Positions 42,734 to 55,400 are shown, counted from the first letter of the stretch. The stretch: DNA of 64,000 bases from Musa acuminata AAA Group (GCF_036884655.1 NC_088345.1:33605501-33669500); one strand, 5' to 3'. Program-made: numbers and translations. Notes: generated from the letters alone by a model not told the origin.

Positions 42734-45545
42734 ATCTCCCCCTTTTTGATGATGACAACTACTTGATGACAGAGTTAACATTAACTCCCGAAGTTTAAAC
42801 AAACTCCCCCTATCAATATGCCATATTGATAGAAACTCTTGGATTCAAAAGTCCAAGCAAGATGTCATCATAAACTTATGTATAACATGTCATGTCATCA
42901 ACATACTTCTCCCCCTTTGTCATCAACAAAAAGGAGAAGTACCACGATCAAGTGTTTGTGATATTGGTTCAACTCATTGCATGAAAAACATAATATCAAG
43001 TTTTATCATCATGCAAGTTTGCTATTATCAAATATCAACATGTAAAATTGCGATGTAAGCTTTTGATATCATAACGTAAACATTTCAAGTGTTTATCAAT
43101 TGTAGCATTTCATCACATGGTAAGATATCAATGCGTAAAATTACGATACAAGTTCTTAATATCTTAACACATGATGCAAACATGGCATAATGCAAGTTTG
43201 GCAATCATAGCATCAATTCATATATCTTTTGATGATGCAAGCATTGCAAATATGGCAATCATATCAATTCATATATCTCTTGATGATGCAAGCATAGCAT
43301 TAGTGTTCATAGCATCAATTCATATATTTCTCCCCCTTTGTCATCAACAAAATAGAGAACGATATAAGCAAATTTTAAGCACAAGTGCTTGTAATTATTC
43401 ATGTCATAACTAGGTTAATGTCATTTTCCAATAGTGAGTGATAGGATATCAATTATACAAACATCTCAAGGAAAACATGACATGGAGATAGCTTTGAAAA
43501 CTTCTTCCTTTTTTATCTATTATTATCTTTTTGCATGAAGGAGGAAGACTATTTGTGATATATGCTATTTGTGAGTTTACTTCGAGTGAAGTTAGAATCG
43601 ATGAGAGATTAAATCATGCTTCATTTTTACAAGGATCAAGATATGTATGTGAAACAAATCCTTGCAAGTAAAAACACTTTCATCCATATTCATCAAATCC
43701 ATTTCTCAGAAAAAATATTTTTCACATGATATGTGTATGAGAGATGTATTTGCTAGTTGATTACATATGTCAAAAATCAATGATATGAACTAAACTTGAT
43801 ATGACATATGCTTGTTAAGTTCGGAAGAGAGTAAACTTGATATGTTAGGATCAAGAGAATCCGAAAATAAAATTTGACTCTTTCTTGCATTCGGACAAGG
43901 TTTGCTATAGATATTCAATTACAATCATGAAGGTAAAGCATGTTTGTTATCATGGAAGTTTTGTATTCAAGCACATAATTTCCAACATGGAATTGTGTAA
44001 AATCATTATGCCAATCAAGTGATTTGATCATTCAATCAAGAAAGTTCAAAAAATAATTTTAACACATTCAATCATTAGGAAGTATTTTTGCCATAGTTTT
44101 TCAAATACAATCATAAAGATAAGGCATGCTCATCATCATGGTAGTACGATGACAAGTTTACAATTTTAAGACACGCAAGCTAGTAATTTTGAGATGTTCA
44201 AGAAAGCAACTCTTGCTTCTTGAAATATAAGTTTTGCTACATGTGCAAGTTAACTTTTTGCTTCTGCAAGATATCATTCCTTGGTGATGTTTAATATAGC
44301 AAGTTCTACATCATGCAAGCTAGTGAATCTTATAACATTTTAGAACATGCATAATCACCAAAGCATCATAAATTTTAATGATGTGCAAAATTACAAATTT
44401 TGCATGTTTGCATTTGTGCATCTTGAGATTTGTAAGATGGCACTTCTTGGTGATGTTCAAGATAGCAATTCCTTTTCTTTTGAGAAGTGTAATTATTTTC
44501 TTTCTCCTTTTTTTTGAATTATATGAGCTAGCAAATTAGCTTTCAAGCATGTTTTGCTCCCCCTTTGTCATTGTCAAAATGAAGGGCAGACCCTTTACGT
44601 TAATTTCTAAATTATGGCAAAGGTAAATAGCATTGATGAAAATTCAAGTCTTGAATGTCAAAACAATTATTTTATCATGAATATTTCATCATTGTATGCA
44701 TCATTATTATCATATATATTTTTAAAACATATAAACTCATTATTATATGATTCTAAATCATCATTCATTTTCAATTCATTCAATTTGACAAATCATGATC
44801 ATGATGTTGATAAAACTCATTTCAAATTTAAATCATCAAAATCATTTTTATGGCTCACAAAATTTATAACATAAATAGATTCATGATTTCATTGATAATA
44901 TATTTTTCCCCCTTTTTTAAGTGTTTCATCTTAAGTGATCGATTTCATATAAGCATGTCTTTTCATTTATGTCAAATGAAAACATGCATCAACATTTAGG
45001 ATCATAAAATGAATTTCATCATAAAACCATCAAGACCAATAAGTCACAAAACTCATCATGTATAACTTTAAAATCTCATGCATAAAATCATAAATCATGG
45101 TATCCAAACATTTAGTGTTTTTATTACATCATTATGCATCATTGAGTATACAATCGTCAAGCATGACACTTACACTATTTCATATAACCATGCCTATTTC
45201 ATTTATGTCAAACATGCATCAGTTTTTAAAGCCACTGTTATTATCATGCAAATTGATAATCCATAATTATCAAGAATCATCATACATAATTTCAAAAATA
45301 TATACTTATTAATCATAACTTTAAATTAAACATGATTTAATATACTCAAAATCGAGAAATAACAATGGACATCACCATGATACACATTATTACTTCTTAA
45401 CCATGATTTCATATTTTCAATCAAAATCATTTTGTTTGTTTATCATAAAATATGCAATATTATCATTTTCGAAATTACTAGCATGATCATAATTTTTTTT
45501 AAAACATTAATTCTAAACTAAAAAAGAAAATACATCATGAGAGCA
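42734..45545 (-). other. SIRE-D interior non-coding region
   Basis: AT-rich. Purine tracts near 42734, 42802, 42906, 43328 and 44557. A 19-base palindrome lies at 42812-42830. A hairpin-motif stretch lies at about 44160-44540 between the two most distant tracts, as in SIRE-1 and SIRE-2. In 44600-45545 I see only AT-rich sequence. Confidence 0.82.
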
Positions 45546-46487
45546 TCAAGTAATTTCAAAATAATTCAAGAGAGTTGAGTTACTTACCTTGTAGTCGAAG
45601 TCCGTCAAAGCCCAATTCACCATTTCACCTTTGGAAGTTCTTGATTCATCCTTGGTTGCCTTCCTCTTCTTTAGCCTCTTCCTTCGTTCAAGTTCATTGT
45701 CTATTTTAGATTTTTGTTTAATAAACTTATTAAGATTTAGTATTCGAAGTTCAAGTTCATCATTGTCCTCATCACTTGAGTCATTGCTCAAGTGGTATTC
45801 ATTTGTCCGGAGTTCCAAATCCTTCCTGTTCTTTGGAAGGTGACTTTGTTCATCATGTTTATCATGTGCATTGTGCACTATTTCATATGTCATCAACGAA
45901 CCAATTAGTTCTTCAAGTGGTAAGTTGTTTAGGTTTTTAGCTTCTTGTATTGTAGTTACTTTTGAATCCCACTTCTTAGAAAGAGAACACAAAATCTTGT
46001 TTACGAGTTCAAAATCCGAAAAACATTTTCCAAGAGCTCTTAAACTATTGACGACATCCGTGAAACGGGTGTACATGTTGCCTATAGTCTCGCTTGGTTG
46101 CATTCGAAAAATCTCAAAATCATGCAATAGAATGTTAACTTTCGAGTCATTGACTCTACTAGTTCCCTCGTGCGTGATTTCAAGTGTTCGCCAAATGTCA
46201 AAAGCCATTTTGCACGTAGAAATCCGATTGAACTCATTTTTGTCCAAAGCGCAAAATAAGGCATTCATAGCCTTTGCGTTTAAAGAAAAATACTTCTTCT
46301 CCAAATCCGACCATTCGTTAATCGGTTTAGAGGGAAGTTGAAAATCGTTTTCAACGATATTCCATAAATCCAAATTCATAGAAATCAAGAAAACTCTCAT
46401 TCGAGTTTTCCAATAAGTGTAGTCCAATCCGTTAAACAACGGTGGACGAAAAACCGATATGCCCTCTTGAAAGCCATGAAGAGCCAT
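45546..46487 (-). CDS. gag: Sirevirus-like copia Gag, truncated form (313 aa)
   Basis: Homologous to 31313-32311. It reads NGLDYTYWKTRMRVF near residues 21-35, then the UBN2 region (FDIWRTLEITHEGTSR; YTRFTDVVNSLRALGK). The C-terminal part is shorter and more diverged than in SIRE-1 and SIRE-2. It has one LPKNRKDLEL copy rather than two and ends YFEIT. No knuckle or pol follows. The start ATG is about 30 bases from the primer site; an in-frame downstream ATG also exists. Open despite clear divergence, which suggests it was kept intact until recently. Confidence 0.86.
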   Translation of the reverse strand: MALHGFQEGISVFRPPLFNGLDYTYWKTRMRVFLISMNLDLWNIVENDFQLPSKPINEWSDLEKKYFSLNAKAMNALFCALDKNEFNRISTCKMAFDIWRTLEITHEGTSRVNDSKVNILLHDFEIFRMQPSETIGNMYTRFTDVVNSLRALGKCFSDFELVNKILCSLSKKWDSKVTTIQEAKNLNNLPLEELIGSLMTYEIVHNAHDKHDEQSHLPKNRKDLELRTNEYHLSNDSSDEDNDELELRILNLNKFIKQKSKIDNELERRKRLKKRKATKDESRTSKGEMVNWALTDFDYKVSNSTLLNYFEIT

Positions 46488-46522
46488 TTCTCTCGGGTGT
46501 AAATCTGAAATGAGAAAAACCG

Positions 46523-46537
46523 GGCTCTGATACCAAT
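46523..46537 (-). promoter_or_regulatory. SIRE-D primer-binding site
   Basis: Plus strand GGCTCTGATACCAATT beside the LTR; initiator tRNA-Met type on the minus strand. Confidence 0.88.
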
Positions 46538-48165
46538 TGTTAGGATCAAGAGCACTAAGAGGGGGGGGTGAATGAGTGTAGCGGAAAACCTTCTGAGATT
46601 AAAATCGAAAACTGCGTTCGTTCGATAGAAGTGATTTTGGTAAGAAAGTCGATTCGTAAATCACTTCAACTTTTGACTATGAGAGATGCAGCAAAGATAT
46701 GAACGAAGTTTGCAGTTATGACGGAAATCAGAATATAAGTGTAAACTGAAATACGACGTTCGTACGATAAAAGCGATTTCGGTATAAAAGCTGATTCATA
46801 AACCACTTTAACTTGAGATAAGGCGAGATGCAGTTAAAGCAAAGATATAAAGGCAGTTTGCAGTTATGATGGAAATCAGAACGTAAGCGCAAACTGAAAT
46901 ATGACGTTCGTACGATAAAATTGATTTGCGTCTTAAACCCCGATTCGGAAAGTGCAAAGCTTGAAACCCGATCGTATATGCGCAGAAAGCAGTAAGCTTT
47001 AGAGGAGGTTTGCAGTAAAGATAATATGCTCAAAGTAAATGCAAACCGAGATTTAGAATGGTTCGGTCAATCTTGACCTACTCCACTTTTGGCTTCCTCC
47101 ACCGACGAGGTCACCGACGTCAACTAGAGGCCTTCCTTCAATAGGCGAAGGCCAACCAACCTTTTACAGTTTCACTCCTTTTGACGGGCTTCGGAGACAA
47201 CCCTTACAGAATTTTCTCTCATCTCTTTACAACTCAGAACTTGGAAGAATAGAGGGAGAAGAACTTTTGGCCTTTACAACAATTTTGAGCTCTAAGAATC
47301 ACAGAAAAAGATCAAGATTTCGATGTAAGTTGAATTCCTTTCAGTGCTGAATGGGTGAGGTATTTATAGGCCCCAACCCAGTTCAAATTTGGAGCTCAAA
47401 ACTGTCAATTCCCGAAATTCCGGGATCAGGCGGTTGCACCTCCTGATTGGAGCGGTTGCACCGCCTGGCAGAGCTCGAAGACTATGCCTCTGGGTGGTGC
47501 TACCTCCTGTCAAGGGTGGTTGCACCTCCTGACAGAGCTCAAAGACCGAGCTCAGGCGGTTGCACCTCCTGACTAAGGCGGTTGCACCGCTTGGCAAAGC
47601 TCGAAGACTGAGCTCAAGCGGTGCCACCTCCTGTCAGGGGAGGTTGCACCGCCCAGTCTCGCTCGGAGACTGAGCCCCAAGCGGTGCCACCGCCTGGCTG
47701 GAGCGGTTGCACCTCCCAGTCTCGCTCATAGACTTAGCCAAGGCGGTGCAACCTCCTGCCTTGGGCGGTTCAACCGCCTGGCAGAAATCAGGGTCCGAAT
47801 GGGTTGATCCATTCGGCCCAATTTGGGTTTTTCAAGGGCCCAACTACCCCAAGATTAAGTTAATGGGATCACCTCCCATTTCCAACTTAATTAATGTTCT
47901 AACTACGATTTTTCCTAAGACATTTACTGCAACTTGCTCCGGTGCGTCAATCGCTTCTTCCGGCGAGCTTCCGGCGAACTTCCGTCGATCATCCGATGAA
48001 CCCTCGGTGATGCTCCTACCGACTTCCGGCAAACTCCTGGACTTGCGACGATTCACTTGGCGAGTTCCGACGAGCTTCTTTGGCAAGCTTATGGACTTCT
48101 CGGATTTGTTCCCGCAGAACTTCCGACGACTGTCCGAACTTCCGTCGAACTCTCGAACTCCCAAC
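46538..48165 (-). repeat. SIRE-D right LTR, cut by SIRE-C
   Basis: TGTTAGGATC to CTCCCAAC, matching left LTR sequence as far as 42264. TATA 47361-47368. U3 repeats 47425-47780. Confidence 0.9.
47361..47368 (-). promoter_or_regulatory. LTR TATA box, SIRE-D right (driving promoter)
   Basis: Minus-strand TATAAATA. Confidence 0.68.
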
Positions 48166-49928
48166 TGTTAGGATCAAGAGCACTAAGAGGGGAGGGGGGG
48201 GTGAATTAGTGCAGCGGAAATATTTCAGCGATTAAAATCGAAAGCTGCGTTCGTTTGATAAAAACGATTTTGATGTAAAAGCTGATTCTAAGATTACTTT
48301 AACTTAAGATTAAGCGAGATGACGTTAAAGTAAATCTACAAAGGTAGTTTGCAGTTTATGATGAAAATCAGAATGCAAGCGCAAACTGAAATGCAACGTT
48401 CGTACGATAAAACCGGTTTACGTCTAAATGTCAATTTTGAAGATACTTAACTTTGTGATATGTTTTATAAATGCATAGAAGGTAGTTTGCAGGTATGATT
48501 GAAATCAAAACGTAAACGTAAACTGAAATGTAATGATCGTACGAAAAAGTAGATTTATGTCTAAACGTAGATTCGGAAAGCTCTGAACTTAGAAACTCGT
48601 TCGTAAAAGCGCAGAAGGCAGTAGCTATTTAGGAGGTTTGCAGTAAAGATAAAATGCTCAAAGTAAATGCAAACCGAGATTTAGAGTGGTTCGGTCAATC
48701 TTGACCTACTCCACTTTTGGCTTCCTCCACCGATGAGGTCACCAACGTCAACTAGAGGCCTTCTTTCAATAGGCGAAGGCCAACCACCCTTTTACAGTTT
48801 CACTCCTTTTGACGGGCTTAGGAGACAACCCTTACAGAAATTTTCTCTCCTCTCTTTACAACTCAAAACTTTGAAGAACAGAGGGAGGAGAACTTTTGGC
48901 CTTTACAACAATTTTGAGCTCTAAGAATCACAGAAAGATGTCAAGATTTCGAGTGTTAGTTGCAGCTTTCAGTGCTGAATGGGTGGGGTATTTATAGGCC
49001 CCAAACCAGTTCAAATTTGGAGCTCAAAACTATCAATTCCCGGAATTTCGGGATCAAGCGGTTGCACCTCCTGACTGGAGCGGTTGAACAGCTTGGCAAA
49101 GCTCGAAGACTGAGCCTCTGGGTGGTGCCACCTCTGTCAGGGGCGGTTGCACCTCTCTGCCAGAGCTCGAAGACCGAGCTTAGGCGGTTGCACCTCCTGA
49201 CTGGGGCGGTTGCACCGCCTGCCAGAGATCGAAGACCAAGCTCAAGCGGTGCTACCTCCTATCAGGAGAGGTTGCACCGCCCAGTCTCGCTTGGAGACTG
49301 AGCCCAAGCGGTTGCACCTCCTGGCTGGGGCGGTTGCACCGCCCAGTCTCCCTGGGAGACTTAGCCCAGGCGGTGCTACCTCCTGGCTTGGGCGATTACA
49401 CCTCCCACAGCAATCAGGGTCCGAATGGGTAGATCCATTCGGCCCAAATTGGGTTTTTCAGGGCCCAATTGCCCCAAGATTAAGCTAATGGGATCACCTC
49501 CCATTTCCAACTTAATCATTGTGCTAACTACGATAAATTCTAAGACAATTTCTGCAGCTTGCTCCGGTGCGTCAATCGCTTCTTCCGGCGAGTTTCCGGC
49601 GAACTTCCGTCGATCATCCGATGAACCCTCAGTGATTCTCCTGCGGACTTCCGGCAAACTCTTGGACTTGCAACGATACACTTGGCGAGTTCCGATGAGC
49701 TTCTTTGGTAAGCTTATGGACTTCTCGGATTTGTTCCCGTAGAACCTCCGACGACTGTCCGAACTTCCGTCGAGCTCTCGAACTCCCAACGTGATCATTG
49801 TCATGACTCCGGCGCAACTCCTGCTGCATGTCTTACTTTTATCATAGTTAATCCTACACACTTATCTCAACATATAGGTTAGACAACAAATGACAATTGA
49901 CTTCATCATCAAAATCCGAGATTTAACA
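48166..49928 (-). repeat. SIRE-C left LTR (3' LTR in element sense)
   Basis: TGTTAGGATC to GAGATTTAACA, about 1.76 kb. No 18-base array. The G run near the end is interrupted by one A. TATA 48989-48996, U3 repeats 49053-49400. Confidence 0.88.
48989..48996 (-). promoter_or_regulatory. LTR TATA box, SIRE-C
   Basis: Minus-strand TATAAATA. Confidence 0.65.
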
Positions 49929-50450
49929 ATCTCTCCCTTTTTGATGATGACAATCAATTGATAATGGAGTTAACCTTAACTCCCCCTGTCTACATGATAT
50001 ACTTGAGATAAGTCATTCTTGAATTCAAGACCTAAGAATTCAAGCGACATTTCTGAAGATGATGTCAAGGCTTGACATTCATTCTTACATAACAATTTTG
50101 AATGATGGTAATTGAAGCAATTCATCATATTGTAAGATATCAACATGTAAAGCTGTGAAGTAAGATTTTGATATCATTACATGATGTACACATTTCAAAT
50201 ATTTTAGCAAATGTACACATTTCAAATATTTTAGCAAGTGTTGCATTTCTATATATGGCATCTGTTCATACATCTCTTGATGATGCAGGCATGGCATAAT
50301 CATAGCATCAGTGTTTATAGCATCAATTCATATATTTCTCCCCCTTTCTCATCAACAAAAAGTATGGTAGATGTGATACTAGGAGAACAATATAAACAAG
50401 TTATCAAGCATATAAAGGAAGGCATGATACGTATAATGCTTTGAATACTT
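49929..50450 (-). other. SIRE-C interior next to the 3' LTR
   Basis: Non-coding, with purine tracts beside the LTR (49929-49941), near 50000-50010 and near 50338-50350. Resumes at 58097 after SIRE-2. Confidence 0.75.
50446..50450. repeat. Target-site duplication TACTT, left copy
   Basis: Matches 58092-58096. The restored order matches SIRE-D near 43495-43515. Confidence 0.93.
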
Positions 50451-51299
50451 TGTTGAATCTCGTATTTTGATGATCAAACTACTTGATATATGTTTATGAT
50501 TTAATCTGCGTTTTGAGTGACGCAGGATGCTTCGATCAGGATGAGACAATTAAAGCAGGAAAATCATGTTGTGCCGAAGGAACATGTCAGAAGATTGGAC
50601 GTCGGGCCGGTGGATCGGTCGACGTATCGACAGAAGGCTTCGGGCCGTGGACTCGGGCATCGGGCCAAGAAGAGCGGGTATTGTGCCAAGGATATCGGAG
50701 TTGCGGAGTCAACTGGCCGATTGGGCAATAGGCTGCAAGAGAGGACGATGCGCCGAAGAATCGGACGAAGCGTCGAAGGACCAATGACATGTCGGACAAC
50801 TTAGTTAATTGCTTAGGATTAATTGTCTCGATCGAAGTTTTGTTTTGGTATGCAGGATTAACTACGATGAAAGTTAGACAAGCAGCAGGAGTTGCGCCGG
50901 AGTCAAGTTCATGATCACGTTGGGAGTTCGAGAGTTCGACGGAAGTTCGGACGGTCGTCGGAGGTTCTGCGAGAACAGATCCGAGAAGTCCGGAAGCTTG
51001 CCAAGCGAAGCTCATCGGAACTCGCCAAGTGGATCGTCGCAAAATCAAGGAGTTTGCCGGAAGTCCGCAGAAGCATCACCGAGGGTTCATCGGATGATCG
51101 ACGGAAGTTCGCCGGAAACTCGCCGGAAGAAGCGATTGACGTACCGAATCAAAGCTGCATAAATTGTCTTAGATTTAATCGTAGTTAGCACGTTGATTAA
51201 GTTAGAAATGGGAGGTGATCCAATTAGCTTAATCCTGGGGCAATTGGGCCCCTGAAGAACTCAAATTGGGTCGAATGGTTCAACCCATTCGGACCCAAG

Positions 51300-51850
51300 T
51301 TGCTGTGGGAGGTGCAACCGCCCCAGCCAAGAGGTGCAACCGCCCAGGCTATGTCTCCCAGCGAGACTGGGCGGTGCAACCGCCCCAGCCAAGAGGTGCA
51401 ACCTCCCAGGCTATGTCTCCCAGTGAGACTGGGCGGTGCAACCGCCCCAGCCAAGAGATGCAACCGCCCAGGGCTCAGTCTCCAAGCGAGACTGGGCGGT
51501 GCAACCTCCTCTGTCAAGAGGTAGCACCGCCAGAGCTCAAGTTTCGAGCTCTGCCAAGAGGTGCAACCACCGAGCTCGGTCTTCGAGCTCTGGCAGAGAG
51601 GAGCAACCTCTCTGGACAGGAGATGCACCGCCTGAGCTCGGTCTTCGAGCTTTGGCAGAGAGGTGCAACCACCTCTGGCAGAGAGGTGCAACCTCTCTGG
51701 TCAGGAGATGCACCGCCTGAGCTCGGTCTTCGAGCTCTGGCAGAAAGGTGCAACCACCCCTGACAGAGAGGTGCATTCGCCTGAGCTCAGTCTTCGAGCT
51801 CTGCCAGGCGGTGCAACCTCTCCAGTCAAGAGGTGCAACCGCCTGATCCC
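51300..51850 (+). repeat. U3 repeat cluster, SIRE-2 5' LTR
   Basis: GGCGGT-GCA-ACCGCC inverted repeats and GAGCTCGGTCTTCGAGCTC modules directly upstream of the TATA box. Confidence 0.85.
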
Positions 51851-51903
51851 GGAATTCCGGGATTTGATCGTTTTGAGCTCCAAATTTGAACTGGGTTAGG
51901 GCC

Positions 51904-51911
51904 TATAAATA
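51904..51911 (+). promoter_or_regulatory. LTR TATA box, SIRE-2 5' LTR (driving promoter)
   Basis: TATAAATA in CCTATAAATACCCCACCC. Transcription should start just downstream. Confidence 0.75.
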
Positions 51912-52457
51912 CCCCACCCGTTCAGCACAGAAAGGATACAGATCCACTCCAAATTCCTGATCTTTTCTGTGATTCTAAGAGCTCAAAATTGTGTAAAGTC
52001 CAAAAGTTCTCCTCTTTCTGTTCTTCAAAGTCTTGAGTTGTAAAGAGAGGAGAGAAATGATCTGTAAAGGTTGTCTCCTGAGCCTGTCAAAAGGAGAGAA
52101 ACTGTAAAAGGGCAGTTGGCCTTCGCCCATTGAAGGAAGGCAGCTAGTTGACGTCGGTGACCTCGTCGGAGGAGGAAGCCAAAAGTGGAGTAGGTCAAGG
52201 CTGACCGAACCACTCTAAATCTCTGGTTTGCGTTTATTTTGAGCACTTTATCATTACTGCAAACCTCCTACATAGCTACTACCCTCTGCGCTTTTACGAA
52301 CGATTCTCTAAGTTAAGATCTTTCCGAATCTGCATTGAGACGTAAATCAGTGTTTTCGTACGATCTTTACATCACAGTTTACGCTTACGCTTTGATTCCA
52401 TTCATAACTGCGAACTGCTTTCTGCACATTCACAAAAAGACTTTCAAAGTTCAGTTT

Positions 52458-52700
52458 CTGCGTTTAGACGTAAAACTGCGTTTAGACGCAAAATTGTGTT
52501 TAGACGTAAAACCACGTTTAGACGCAAAACTGCGTTCAGACGCAAAACTGCGTTCAGACGCAAAACTGCGTTCAGACGTAAAACTACGTTTAGATGTAAA
52601 ACTGCGTTTAGACGTAAAACTGAGTTTAGACGTAAAACTGCGTTTAGACGTAAACTGCTCTTAGACGCAATCTGCGCATAGACGCAAACTGCGCTTAAAT
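52458..52700 (+). repeat. 18-base minisatellite, SIRE-2 5' LTR
   Basis: TGCGTTTAGACGTAAAAC units, about 12-13, lying about 550 bases downstream of the TATA box and so in transcribed R/U5. Confidence 0.93.
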
Positions 52701-52831
52701 ACAAACTGTGAATCAGCTTTTGCATCATAATAGATTTTATTGAACGAACGCACCTTTCGGTTTTAAATTGCTGTAAGATTTCCGCTGCACTAATTCACCC
52801 CCCCCTCCTCTTAGTGCTCTCGATCCTAACA

Positions 52832-52847
52832 ATTGCTATCAGAGCGG
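52832..52847 (+). promoter_or_regulatory. SIRE-2 primer-binding site
   Basis: ATTGCTATCAGAGCGG; one base differs from the TTGGTATCAGAGC form of the sister elements. Confidence 0.85.
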
Positions 52848-52881
52848 GGTATTTCTCATTTCGGATTTACACCCGAGAGAA

Positions 52882-53892
52882 ATGACTCTTCAAGAGGGCT
52901 TTTCGGTCTTTCGTCCACCGTTCTTTAACGGATTGGACTACACTTATTGGAAAACTCGAATGAGAGTTTTCTTAATTTCTCTAAATCTGGATTTATGGAA
53001 TATCATTGAAAACGGTTTTCAACTTCCCTCTAAACCAATGAACGAATGGTTGGTTTTAGAGAAGAAGTATTTTTCTTTAAACGCGAAGGCTATGAATGCC
53101 TTATTTTGCACTTTGGACAAAAATGAGTTCAATCCGGTTTCTTTGTGCGAAACGGCTTTCGATATTTGGCGCACTCTTGAAATCACGCACGAGGGAACTA
53201 GTAGAGTCAAAGACTCGAAAGTTAATATTTTACTGCATTATTTCGAGCTTTTTCATATGAAACCAAGCGAAACCATTATTGACATGTACACCCGTTTTAC
53301 GGATGTCGTCAATGGTTTAAAATCACTTGGTAAAAGCTTTTCGGATTTTGAACTCGTTAACAAAGTTTTGCGCTCACTTTCTAAAACTTGGGATTCAAAA
53401 GTAACTGCTACTCAAGAATCAAAAAACCTAAACAACTTACCACTTGAAGAACTAATTGGTTCATTGATGACATATGAAATGGTGCACAATGTACATGATG
53501 AACATATTGAACTCAATGACCTTCCAAAGAACAGGAAGGATTTGGAACTCTGGACAAATGAATGCCACTTGAGCGATGACTCAAGTAATGAGGACAATGA
53601 TGAACAAACCAACCTTCCAAAGAACAGGAAGGATTTGGGACATAGAACATTTGAAAACCACTCGAGCATAAGCTCAAGTGATGGTGAACTTAAACTACAA
53701 ATGAAACAAAAATTAAAAAGCAAAAAGAATAGAACTACTTGCTTTAAACGCAAGAAGAAGAACAAAAATTGGGATGAATCGAGCTCCTCCGAAGATGAGA
53801 AAGTCAACAAAAGCGAGGCGGCAAACTACGCCTTAACAGCCTACAACGTTGAGGTAATTAAAATGCCTTTGGTTTATTTTAAAATTACTTGA
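52882..53892 (+). CDS. gag: Sirevirus-like copia Gag, truncated form (336 aa)
   Basis: Homologous to 31313-32311. It has NGLDYTYWK at residues 16-24, the UBN2 region with FDIWRTLEITHEGTSR and YTRFTDVVNGLKSLGK, two LPKNRKDL copies, a Lys-rich block (KRKKKNKNWDES) and a final YFKIT. No zinc knuckle and no pol follow. The first ATG is 35 bases after the primer site and fits the start of the SIRE-1 frame. It would need enzymes in trans. Expected role: particle formation. Confidence 0.88.
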   Translation: MTLQEGFSVFRPPFFNGLDYTYWKTRMRVFLISLNLDLWNIIENGFQLPSKPMNEWLVLEKKYFSLNAKAMNALFCTLDKNEFNPVSLCETAFDIWRTLEITHEGTSRVKDSKVNILLHYFELFHMKPSETIIDMYTRFTDVVNGLKSLGKSFSDFELVNKVLRSLSKTWDSKVTATQESKNLNNLPLEELIGSLMTYEMVHNVHDEHIELNDLPKNRKDLELWTNECHLSDDSSNEDNDEQTNLPKNRKDLGHRTFENHSSISSSDGELKLQMKQKLKSKKNRTTCFKRKKKNKNWDESSSSEDEKVNKSEAANYALTAYNVEVIKMPLVYFKIT

Positions 53893-54810
53893 TGCTTTCA
53901 TGATATATTTTCTTTTTTAGTTTAGAATTAATTTTCTTAAAAATTACATGTTTAAAAATAAAAATACAAAAATTATGATCATGCTGATAATTTCGAAAAT
54001 GATAATATTGCATGATAAACAAACAAAATGATTTTGATCATGGTTAAGAAGTAATAATGTGTATCATGTTTGATTAACATTATTGAATGAAATCACGTTT
54101 GATTTAAAGTAATGCATAAAGATGTAATATTAAATGGTTATTAACAATTTTATGCATGAGATTTTAAGTTATCCATGATCATGAGCTTGTTTGATCTTCT
54201 TGATTTAATTTCAAGATCTATAGCAAAAATCATGTCTGAATATATGAAAGTGTTAATTTCATTTTCGGATTCACTTAACAATTGGTATCCTAACAATCAG
54301 ATTTTCTCATACACTTATGAAAAATATTTTTCTAAAATTGATTTGATGAAATGATTCCTGCTTATAAATTCCATCTTGAAATATGAATGATAATGTTTTT
54401 GCTTGCGAAGATTTGTTTCACATTCATATCTCCTATGATTCATGTGCAGAAAAAGAATTTATAAATCATAATACAATGAGATTTCTTATGCAATACTTGT
54501 GCTTTCTAATTATGATGTGATGTATTGCATATGATGTAAATCATGATTTAAAATGCTATGAGTGCCAAGTTACACATTTTGAGAAGAAATTGTTATATTG
54601 AAATATTAATGTAATTATGAATGGTGATATGATATCATGCATGTAATACTTCAATTTATGATAATGATGCATGCAATGATAAAATATTCATGATGAAAAA
54701 TTATCTTGACATTCATAACTTGATTATTCATCATTTGTCATGATTTTGAAATCGTTGTAAAAGGAAAAGAGAACTACAAAACTGTATTCTCTCTTTCTTT
54801 TTTACAATGA

Positions 54811-54823
54811 CAAAGGGGGAGAT
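54811..54823 (+). promoter_or_regulatory. Upstream polypurine tract, SIRE-2
   Basis: CAAAGGGGGAGAT, nearly the same as the LTR-proximal tract but about 0.9 kb upstream. Multiple purine tracts are a described Sirevirus feature. Confidence 0.7.
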
Positions 54824-55400
54824 AGCTAGCTTGTACAAGTCAAGAAGATGCAAAAACTTGATTGCTAGCTTGCCTATTTTAAAAAGCAAAGATTGCTAAC
54901 TTGCTTATTTCAAGAAGAAAAATTGTCTTCTTGAACATCACTATCTTGAATATCTCAAGAAGCAAAACTTGCAATTTGCACATTGCAATAGGAAGCAAGA
55001 ATCATGAGCTTACACAAGAAAGCTATCTTGCATTTGCTTTCGAAATTTTTGCTAGCTTATATATTGTGAAACTTGTATATCGTAAAAATTGCTAGCTTGT
55101 TGGTCTAAAGAGAAGCAAAAAGTTGCTATCTCAAAAGAAGCAAATGTGCTATCTTGCCTATCTCAAGAGGCAAAAATGCTAACTTGCGCATCTAGCAAAG
55201 TGAGCAAAATTTTCAAGAAGCAAGAGTTGCCTTCTTGAACATCTCTAATTTGCTAGCTTGCATGATGTAGAACTTGCTATCTTGAACATTACCAAAAGTG
55301 CTATCTTATATGCTATAAAACTTGCATATCTAAAACTTGATAGCATGAATGTTCTAAGCATGATGTAACACTTGCTAAATCTTCTAGCTACAAGATTGCA
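54824..55400 (+). repeat. Array of short hairpin motifs, SIRE-2
   Basis: Repeats of GCTAxCTTGxxxATCTCAAGAAGCAAA type. TCTTGA-ATATC-TCAAGA is at 54944-54960. TCTTG-CCTATCT-CAAGA, near 55152-55168, is the exact counterpart of a SIRE-1 hairpin. Confidence 0.8.

Larger units (their letters stand above)
38372..48165 (-). mobile_element. SIRE-D: non-autonomous Sirevirus-like element inserted in a 5S gene
   Basis: Left LTR 38372-39544 and 41811-42733, split by a solo LTR. Interior 42734-46537 with a gag frame. Right LTR 46538-48165, cut by SIRE-C. The missing end of the right LTR (about 470 bases by comparison with the left) is not in the window. It belongs to a subfamily whose LTRs lack the 18-base minisatellite. 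Confidence 0.88.
50451..52831 (+). repeat. SIRE-2 5' LTR
   Basis: TGTTGAATCTC to GATCCTAACA, 2381 bases. U3 repeats 51300-51850, TATA 51904-51911, 18-base array 52458-52700, C-run before the end. Distal U3 (50510-51240) is well conserved. Frames in it are not genes. Confidence 0.95.
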
